A stretch of 9,044 nucleotides of DNA, taken from a bacterium (GTDB lineage Bacteria; SZUA-79; Acidulodesulfobacterales; Acidulodesulfobacteraceae). Shown here in pieces: positions 1 through 5,240 of this stretch. The notes under the pieces were generated by a model. That model was not told where the DNA came from, did not search any database, and saw nothing but the letters and a program-made list of their open reading frames with translations. The position numbers and the translations under genes are program-made. The stretch covers positions 1 to 9,044 of the forward strand of contig JAJYJN010000038.1 of assembly GCA_021789455.1 (NCBI GenBank), written 5' to 3'. Every line of letters begins with the position of its first letter. The stretch's first letter is position 1.

Positions 1-33
1 TGGAATATATTAAGAACGAAATTAAACTGGTAA
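1..33 (+). CDS. nadK: NAD kinase, C-terminal tail (partial)
   Basis: Only the last ten codons and the TAA stop (31-33) are inside the window, in frame 1. They read WNILRTKLNW. A tail of the form 'LRTKLxW' is typical of the C-terminus of bacterial NAD kinase (family knowledge), the cytosolic enzyme that phosphorylates NAD to NADP using ATP or polyphosphate. The stop lies 8 bases before the recN start, and nadK directly before recN is a common bacterial arrangement, so an operon is likely. The identification rests on a very short peptide plus context. The rest of the gene lies left of the window. Confidence 0.72.
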   Translation, partial: WNILRTKLNW

Positions 34-41
34 AAGTAAAA

Positions 42-1745
42 TTGTTAAGAACAATATACATAAAAAATTTTGCTACCATAGACTATCTGGAAATTGATTT
101 TTGCGAAGGCATGAATGTTTTGAGCGGGGAAACCGGAGCTGGAAAAAGTATAATTATAGAATCTATAAATTTTCTTTTCGGAAGGACTAAGGGTTCTGAT
201 ATTATTAGAACCGGTGAAAAAGAAGGTTTTGTGAGCGCGGTATTCGATACAAGCGGAGGGGAAGGCGGTGCGGATTTACATGATATATTAAATGAAAGCG
301 GCATAAAGGATACGTCTAATTCCGAAGAGATAATTCTTAAAAGGACTATATCCGACTCAGGTAAAGGCAAGTATTTTATAAATAACGAACAAGTAAATAA
401 AAACATACCGGAACGCATCGGCGAAACCCTTGTTAAAATATTCGGTCAGAACGACAGGAGATTTCTTATAGAACCGGAAAGCCAACTTGCTTTTTTGGAT
501 AATTTTGCCGGCAATCAAGACTTAATCTCCAGTGTTAAAAAAATATACCGCAGTATTAAAGAAATAGAATACGAAAAGGTTTCCATAGAAAAAAAAATAG
601 ACGGAATATCAAGGGCAAAGACAATAAATTCATACATTGCCGACGACGTTGAAAATCTTGAAATAAAATCCAAAAACGACGAACAGACTTTAAATGAAGA
701 ACTTAAAAGGCTTGAAAACATAAACGGCATAAAAGAATATATTTTATCTTCAATAGATATTATCGACAACGAAGAATATGGAATATTGAAGCATTTAAAT
801 CCTCTGATAGCTAATCTTTCTAAATTATCGGAATTAGATTCCAACTTTAAGAAAAAAGAGGAGTTAAAAAACGCGGAAACGGTTAAAATATTAATCGACG
901 ATATTCTTCTGTCCTTAGAAAAATATTCTTCCATAGAATTTGATGAAGAAAAATTAAACAAAATAAGGCTTAAAATAGACGCCATTATAGGAATCGAAAA
1001 TAAATACGGCGTTTCTAATCTGGAAGAACTGTTGAAAATTTACGACGAGGCAAAAAAAGAATTGGGCGGCATATCGGAACTTGAAACGAGAATTACGGAA
1101 ATAAACGCCGAATATGAAAATTTGAAGGAAAAATATTTGCGCTTGGCGGAAGAATTACACGATAAAAGACTTGCCGCATCTTTGGTCTTGGAAAAAGAAA
1201 TAGAAGAAGAACTTTTATTTCTTGGAATTAAGCCGGTATTTAACATTAAGCTTGCCAAAGCGGATTTTAAAGAAAGTTTTTCGGAAACAGGACTGGACGA
1301 ATGTGTTTTTATGTTTTCGGCAAACCCGGGAGAAGACCCAAGGCCGCTTTCCAAGGTCGCGTCGGGCGGCGAGCTTTCCCGCCTCAGTTTGTGCATATTA
1401 AAAGTTTTGAATAAAAGAAAAGACGCAGCGTCTTTTGTATTCGACGAAATAGACGCCGGAATAGGCGGCGATATTGCAAACTTTGTGGGAGAAGCCCTAA
1501 GGGCTATTTCAACTTTAAACCAAGTAATACTAATAACCCATCTCGCTCAGGTTTCGTCATTCGCCGACAAACATTTTTTTGTTTATAAAGAAGTTGAAGA
1601 CGGAAAGACTTACACTAAAATTAAAAGCCTTTCAATGGATGAAAGAATCGGCGAAACGGCAAGAATGTTATCAGGCGATTCAAAAGGAGAAGCCGCGTTA
1701 CGGCACGCAAGAGAAATTCTTAAAAGGAGGGGTTTCGTTGTATAA
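42..1745 (+). CDS. recN: DNA repair protein RecN (SMC-like ATPase)
   Basis: RecN is a cytosolic SMC-like ATPase recruited early to DNA double-strand breaks, where it helps RecA-dependent recombinational repair. The 567-residue product has the family's normal length and layout. The N-terminal ATPase half carries Walker A GETGAGKS (residues 29-36). A long charged, coiled-coil-rich middle follows (about 150-370). The C-terminal half carries the ABC/SMC signature ASGGELSR (440-447), Walker B FVFDEIDAG (465-473) and the switch region ITHLAQV soon after. The start is TTG at 42, because the protein then opens MLRTIYIKNF, as RecN normally does. The frame stays open leftwards to the window edge, but that stretch is the nadK tail in another frame. 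No clear Shine-Dalgarno precedes it, so coupling to nadK translation is possible. Oddity: the loop usually reading GQHxHQ is GQNDRR here (residues 135-140). No SOS box could be looked for, as the operon's promoter lies upstream of the window. Confidence 0.96.
   Translation: MLRTIYIKNFATIDYLEIDFCEGMNVLSGETGAGKSIIIESINFLFGRTKGSDIIRTGEKEGFVSAVFDTSGGEGGADLHDILNESGIKDTSNSEEIILKRTISDSGKGKYFINNEQVNKNIPERIGETLVKIFGQNDRRFLIEPESQLAFLDNFAGNQDLISSVKKIYRSIKEIEYEKVSIEKKIDGISRAKTINSYIADDVENLEIKSKNDEQTLNEELKRLENINGIKEYILSSIDIIDNEEYGILKHLNPLIANLSKLSELDSNFKKKEELKNAETVKILIDDILLSLEKYSSIEFDEEKLNKIRLKIDAIIGIENKYGVSNLEELLKIYDEAKKELGGISELETRITEINAEYENLKEKYLRLAEELHDKRLAASLVLEKEIEEELLFLGIKPVFNIKLAKADFKESFSETGLDECVFMFSANPGEDPRPLSKVASGGELSRLSLCILKVLNKRKDAASFVFDEIDAGIGGDIANFVGEALRAISTLNQVILITHLAQVSSFADKHFFVYKEVEDGKTYTKIKSLSMDERIGETARMLSGDSKGEAALRHAREILKRRGFVV
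1724..1740 (+). promoter_or_regulatory. Ribosome binding site and TTG start of the acetyltransferase gene
   Basis: AAGGAGG at 1724-1730 is a near-perfect Shine-Dalgarno sequence, lying 7 bases before TTG at 1738. It is embedded in the last codons of recN. It fixes the start of the downstream gene: no ATG, GTG or other TTG occurs in that frame until an ATG near 1960, already inside the acetyltransferase fold. The strong site would let ribosomes start the overlapping gene independently of, or coupled to, recN translation. Confidence 0.85.
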
Positions 1746-2412
1746 AACTGGCAGACAGAGGTACGAGAAAGGCGGGGCCGCTATTTTTTATCCCGCGGAA
1801 ATAGAAATAGAAATAGAAATAGAACCGGAGGGACATTCAGGCGCCAAATCAGCCGTTAAAAATAAAAACTCCGGCAGAAAAAAAACGGTCAAAACAGGCA
1901 AAGCGGATATAGGCGTTAAAAATATCACAACCGTAAAAGTTGTTCTAAGAAAAGCGCTTATGTGCGACGTGAAGTATCTTTATAATCTTTTTTCGGAATA
2001 TTCAAAAGCCGGAGAGATGCTTCCGCGTTCTATGAGCGACATATATGAGCATCTGCGGGATTTTTACATAGCCGAAATAGAAAACGAAGACGAAGGAGGA
2101 CCGAACGAAATTATAGGAGCTTGCGCACTTGCAATAGTATGGGAAAATCTTGCTGAAATAAGGTCTTTAGCGGTAAAAAGGCCTTATACAAGAAAACTTA
2201 TAGGGACTGAACTTATAAAAAAATGCATCGAAGAAGCAAAATTCTTTAAGATAACAAGCCTTTTTGCGCTTACCTATAAACCTCAATTTTTTCAAAAATC
2301 CGGGTTTAAAATAATCGATAAATCTGAACTGCCCCATAAAATATGGAGCGACTGCATAAACTGCGTAAAATTTCCTGATTGCGACGAAACAGCCGTGATG
2401 CTTGAGCTATAA
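1738..2412 (+). CDS. Short ArgA-like N-acetylglutamate synthase (GNAT family)
   Basis: This is probably the N-acetylglutamate synthase that starts arginine biosynthesis by moving the acetyl group of acetyl-CoA to glutamate in the cytosol. The 224-residue product is a GNAT domain from about residue 66 to the end, without the amino-acid-kinase domain of classical ArgA. Family marks are GEMLPRS near the domain start, the strand LAEIRSLAV, FALTYKPQFF, and the C-terminal PHKIW segment with three cysteines (SDCINCVKFPDCDE). The start is TTG 1738, behind AAGGAGG and overlapping recN by 8 bases. Oddities: residues 1-65 are a low-complexity extension, EIEIEIEIE at 21-29 followed by a Lys/Gly/Asn-rich linker. 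The acetyl-CoA loop, normally R/Q-x-x-G-x-G/A, reads TRKLIG (151-156), losing the Arg/Gln and the first Gly. argJ about 5.4 kb downstream supports an arginine role. Another GNAT specificity cannot be excluded. Confidence 0.82.
   Translation: MYKTGRQRYEKGGAAIFYPAEIEIEIEIEPEGHSGAKSAVKNKNSGRKKTVKTGKADIGVKNITTVKVVLRKALMCDVKYLYNLFSEYSKAGEMLPRSMSDIYEHLRDFYIAEIENEDEGGPNEIIGACALAIVWENLAEIRSLAVKRPYTRKLIGTELIKKCIEEAKFFKITSLFALTYKPQFFQKSGFKIIDKSELPHKIWSDCINCVKFPDCDETAVMLEL
1798..1824 (+). repeat. Hexanucleotide tandem repeat (GAAATA)4.5 within coding sequence
   Basis: GAA and ATA codons alternate from 1798 to 1824, four and a half copies of GAAATA, coding for EIEIEIEIE in the N-terminal extension of the acetyltransferase. 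A six-base unit equals two codons, so copy-number change would lengthen or shorten the peptide without shifting the frame. Confidence 0.95.
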
Positions 2413-2419
2413 ATCCCCA

Positions 2420-2448
2420 TAGACAAAATCTAAACTATGTATTATAAT
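2420..2448 (+). promoter_or_regulatory. Predicted sigma70-type promoter for the rhodanese-ppsR-tldE-secA-argJ run
   Basis: TAGACA at 2420-2425 matches the -35 consensus TTGACA at five of six bases. TATAAT at 2443-2448 is a perfect -10, and the spacer is exactly 17 bases. The site lies 8 bases past the acetyltransferase stop, in the longest gap of the window (97 bases). Transcription would begin near 2455, giving a leader of roughly 55 bases before the rhodanese ATG. Chance -10 matches are common in AT-rich DNA, but 11 of 12 matches at optimal spacing in an intergenic region is a good candidate. I see no operator or riboswitch-like fold in the leader. Confidence 0.65.
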
Positions 2449-2509
2449 AAATAAAATTTGCATAAGAAAGAAACTGACTTGAAATAAAAAAAGGGGGAAA
2501 AGTTTAGGA

Positions 2510-2878
2510 ATGTTTAATATTTTCAAAAGGGAAGGCCTGTTCGGAGACGTTAACCAGATTACCCCGGAAGAGGCTCATAAAAAAATATCGGAGGATAAGG
2601 GTAAAAATACTCTAATAATTGACGTAAGAGAGCCGCATGAATTCAACGGCAACCTGGGGCATATAGAAAACGCAAAATTAATTCCGATAAGGCTCCTGCC
2701 CTTAAAAATTGCAGATCTTGAAGCTTACAAAGATAAAGATATAATTGCGGTATGCCATAGCGGGGCGAGAAGCTATTCGGCATGTTCCATGCTTAAAAGA
2801 CACGGATTCGATAAGGTTTACAATCTTAAAGGCGGCATGCTTTTATGGAAAAAATCAGGTTTAAAAACGCTTATTTAA
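2510..2878 (+). CDS. Single-domain rhodanese-like protein
   Basis: Rhodanese domains carry sulfane sulfur as a cysteine persulfide and pass it to cyanide, thiols or sulfur-carrier proteins. The real acceptor here is unknown. The 122-residue protein is one rhodanese domain with a short N-terminus (MFNIFKREGL). It shows LIIDVREPHEF (the conserved Asp-Val-Arg-Glu strand), GHIENAKLIP, the active-site loop CHSGARS with catalytic Cys82 (82-88), and the closing VYNLKGGMLLWK. No signal peptide or membrane segment is visible, so it should be cytosolic. The ATG at 2510 has AGGGGG (2492-2497) at a rather long 12-base spacing, with a further AGGA directly touching the start. It is the first gene after the predicted promoter and lies 7 bases before ppsR, so the two are surely cotranscribed. 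The intact Cys loop suggests it is active rather than a Cys-less regulatory homologue. Confidence 0.9.
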   Translation: MFNIFKREGLFGDVNQITPEEAHKKISEDKGKNTLIIDVREPHEFNGNLGHIENAKLIPIRLLPLKIADLEAYKDKDIIAVCHSGARSYSACSMLKRHGFDKVYNLKGGMLLWKKSGLKTLI

Positions 2879-2885
2879 TAGAAAA

Positions 2886-3701
2886 ATGAATAATAAAAGT
2901 AAAGAATTTTATGTTTTCGTTGTATCTGATTCTACCGGAGAAACAGCCGAAAAAGTTGCCAGAGCTGCAATATCCCAATTTTCTATTCCGGACGTCCATC
3001 TTAAAAGATTTTTATTAATTGATTCAGAGTTAAAATTAAGAGAAATAATTACCGAAGCAGCTGATAAAAGCGCTTTAGTTATTTTTACCCTTGTTAAAGA
3101 CGAACTCAGGAACATTATGCTTCAGGAATCTGCCGAAAAAGGCATCGCGAGCATAGATATTATAGGACCGGTTTTAAATTCCATAGCAAATATTCTCAAC
3201 CTGTCTCCAGAAAGGAAACCCGGGTTGATTCACAGGGTTAACGACGAATATTTTAAAAGAATAGACGCGCTGGAATATGCCGTAAAACACGACGACGGTC
3301 AGAGGATTGACGAAATACAGGATGCCGACGCTCTTATACTGGGGGTTTCCAGAACGTCCAAGACTCCTTTATGTTTGTTCCTCGCGCAGAGGGGTTTTAA
3401 GGCGGCAAATATTCCGATAATAGATACTCAGGGTATTGACGAATCCGTTTACGGCTTACCGGGCGGAAAGATATTCGGACTTATTTCAAACTCCACGAGA
3501 ATAGCCAACTTAAGAAAAGAAAGATTAAAAAGGATGGGACTCCCTCTTTCTCAGGATTATGTATCCAAAGAATCCATAGAAGCTGAACTTTCACATTCTT
3601 TAGCTATATATTCCAAGTTGAACGCGTATGTTATAGATATTACCGAGAAGTCCATAGAAGAAGTTGCCGCAGATATAATTTCCCGCATAAACAACAAGTA
3701 A
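2886..3701 (+). CDS. PpsR/PPDK regulatory protein (bifunctional kinase/phosphorylase, DUF299 family)
   Basis: Members of this family switch off pyruvate phosphate dikinase (using ADP) or phosphoenolpyruvate synthase by phosphorylating a threonine near the catalytic histidine, and switch it back on by phosphate-dependent removal of that phosphate. They thereby set the direction between pyruvate and phosphoenolpyruvate. The 271-residue length is normal. Seen in the sequence: the family opening FYVFVVSDSTGETAEKVARA, the P-loop-like GVSRTSKT (153-160) followed by PLCLFLAQRGFKAANIP, and the C-terminal VIDITEKSIEEVA. The ATG start at 2886, 7 bases after the rhodanese stop, has only a weak ribosome site, suggesting translational coupling. 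The target enzyme is not in the window, so whether it acts on the dikinase or the synthase cannot be told. Confidence 0.93.
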   Translation: MNNKSKEFYVFVVSDSTGETAEKVARAAISQFSIPDVHLKRFLLIDSELKLREIITEAADKSALVIFTLVKDELRNIMLQESAEKGIASIDIIGPVLNSIANILNLSPERKPGLIHRVNDEYFKRIDALEYAVKHDDGQRIDEIQDADALILGVSRTSKTPLCLFLAQRGFKAANIPIIDTQGIDESVYGLPGGKIFGLISNSTRIANLRKERLKRMGLPLSQDYVSKESIEAELSHSLAIYSKLNAYVIDITEKSIEEVAADIISRINNK

Positions 3702-3738
3702 ATGCCTAATATAAATTTAAAAAAGGAACAGAATATAA

Positions 3739-5184
3739 ATGAAAGCTTTAAATGATGCCGCAAACCAGGAGCCAAACGATGAAGTTTCTAAGAAGATTCG
3801 CGGGGAAGCCGAAGATTTGAAAAAGCCAAGCGTTAATTTTGACGGCGTAATTTCGCTTATAGACGATTATGCTAAGAAAAAAGGAGTAAAAGCAGAGGCT
3901 TACCTGTTTAACTCAAAAATATTAAAGATGGAGTCTGAAGACGGCAAAATATCTAATTACGTAAACGCGGAAACTAACGGTCTTAACGTCAGGCTATTTG
4001 ATAAAAAAAAGGTAAGCTTCTCGTATTGTCTGGGCTTAGAAGAACAAAAGATTATAAATGCCTTAGACGGAGCATATTCCCTTCTGAAGTTTATGGATGA
4101 AAACGAATATTTTGATTTAGCCGAAAAAGACGAAAGTCTTAAGGATTCAAGTCTGCCTGAAAAATTAGGCATTTATTCCGACGACTGGCAACTCATAGAT
4201 ATAGACAAAAAAAAATCTCTTCTTATGGAGATGGAAGAAACCGCATATTCGTATGATAAAAAAATATATAAAACAGACAAGCCTTCCTACTCGGAAACAT
4301 TAATCTCTAAAAGATTTTATAACTCAAACGGACTCGATTTGTCTTCTAGAAAAACTTTTTACGAAATATTTTTATCCGTTGCGTCAAAAAACGGAGAAGA
4401 TACCGGGTCAGGATTTGATTTTGATTTTTCGCACAAATTTGAAGAGTTGAAATTTAAAAAAACCGCTATGAACGCTGCGAAAAAAGGCGTAGACCAACTT
4501 GGAGCCCGCACGGCGCCAAGCGGAAGCTATAATGTAATATTCGATAATTATACTGCTTCCGAGATTCTTAGTATTTTAAAACAGTCTTTTTATGCCGATA
4601 GCGTTTATAAGAAGAAATCTTTATTGGAAGGCAAATTGGGAAAAAAAGTATTTTCCGATAAATTAGATATTATAGACGACGCTGTATTGCATGGAGGCGC
4701 TTTTACCGATATATTCGACAGGGAAGGCGTCAGGATGCAAAAAAAGATTTTATGCTCGTCGGGCGTCATAAAATCATATTTATACGATATTGAATACGCC
4801 AAAAGGACGGGCGAAAAATCAACGGGCAATTCGGTAAGCCGTTCTTTTACTCTGCCTCCCGATATCGGTTCTACTAATTTTTTTATAAAAAACGGGGAAA
4901 CCAACATTTTAGACATGATTGGCTCTATTAAGGAAGGTTTGTACATTACAGAGCTTATGGGTCTCCATATGGCAAAGCCTTATACCGGCGAGTTTTCGCT
5001 CGGCGCTTCCGGCTTTTATATTAAAAACGGAAAGCTGGATTTTCCGGTTAAAGGAATAGTCCTAAGCGGGAACCTTATGCAGTTATTTAACGGAGTAGTA
5101 AAGATAGCCGACGACATACGTTTTTTCGGTTCTACCGGTTCGCCTTCGATATTATTTGACAATGTTCGGGTTTCCGGTACTTAA
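3739..5184 (+). CDS. pmbA: TldE/PmbA-type protein (TldD/PmbA family, non-metalloprotease partner)
   Basis: TldD and TldE (PmbA) form a cytosolic heterodimeric protease that degrades or matures small unfolded peptides such as microcin precursors and the CcdA antitoxin. TldD carries the zinc site HExxxH. No such motif is present here, which assigns this protein to the TldE/PmbA side. Supporting segments are DREGVRMQKKILCSSGVIKSY and, after it, KSTGNSVSRSF (360-370), and the C-terminal FYIKNGKLDFPVKGIVLSGNL, all with good family resemblance. At 481 residues it is longer than the usual roughly 450, owing to a hydrophilic, highly charged N-terminal stretch of about 30 residues before the recognisable fold (LIDDYAKKKGV). 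The start is ATG 3739, with AAGGA at 3723-3727, 11 bases upstream. The gap to ppsR is 37 bases. No tldD gene is visible in the window. Confidence 0.88.
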   Translation: MKALNDAANQEPNDEVSKKIRGEAEDLKKPSVNFDGVISLIDDYAKKKGVKAEAYLFNSKILKMESEDGKISNYVNAETNGLNVRLFDKKKVSFSYCLGLEEQKIINALDGAYSLLKFMDENEYFDLAEKDESLKDSSLPEKLGIYSDDWQLIDIDKKKSLLMEMEETAYSYDKKIYKTDKPSYSETLISKRFYNSNGLDLSSRKTFYEIFLSVASKNGEDTGSGFDFDFSHKFEELKFKKTAMNAAKKGVDQLGARTAPSGSYNVIFDNYTASEILSILKQSFYADSVYKKKSLLEGKLGKKVFSDKLDIIDDAVLHGGAFTDIFDREGVRMQKKILCSSGVIKSYLYDIEYAKRTGEKSTGNSVSRSFTLPPDIGSTNFFIKNGETNILDMIGSIKEGLYITELMGLHMAKPYTGEFSLGASGFYIKNGKLDFPVKGIVLSGNLMQLFNGVVKIADDIRFFGSTGSPSILFDNVRVSGT

Positions 5185-5223
5185 ATTCTCAATAATGCTA
5201 AATCACTAAAACGTAAAAACAAC

Positions 5224-5240
5224 GGAGAGTATTAACATTG
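5224..5240 (+). promoter_or_regulatory. Ribosome binding site and TTG start of secA
   Basis: GGAGAG at 5224-5229 lies 8 bases before TTG at 5238. Starting there gives MVVKLLKSIFG, the usual opening of SecA (short helix then IFG). An in-frame TAA at 5232-5234 blocks any earlier start, and there is no ATG close by in frame. The 53-base gap before it (5185-5237) shows no hairpin or terminator to my eye. Confidence 0.8.

Noticed and set aside
515..985. A 156-codon minus-strand open frame within recN, Ser/Phe-rich.
   Set aside because: It mirrors the Glu/Lys/Leu-rich coiled-coil of RecN. The composition is that of a reverse-complement shadow.
1579..1737. The acetyltransferase reading frame is open further upstream, with an ATG at 1579.
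   Set aside because: This stretch overlaps the conserved end of recN in another frame, and its peptide resembles nothing. The AAGGAGG-TTG site at 1724-1740 is the convincing start.
2413..2509. Possible terminator or small RNA in the gap between the acetyltransferase and rhodanese genes.
   Set aside because: No GC-rich stem followed by a T run is visible. The G5 tract at 2493-2497 is better read as part of the rhodanese ribosome site.
3739..5184. Reading this gene as TldD, the catalytic metalloprotease subunit.
   Set aside because: No HExxxH motif is present and the conserved segments fit the TldE/PmbA branch.
5185..5237. Possible regulatory leader or promoter for secA.
   Set aside because: I find no paired -35/-10 at proper spacing, no hairpin and no small leader ORF comparable to secM.
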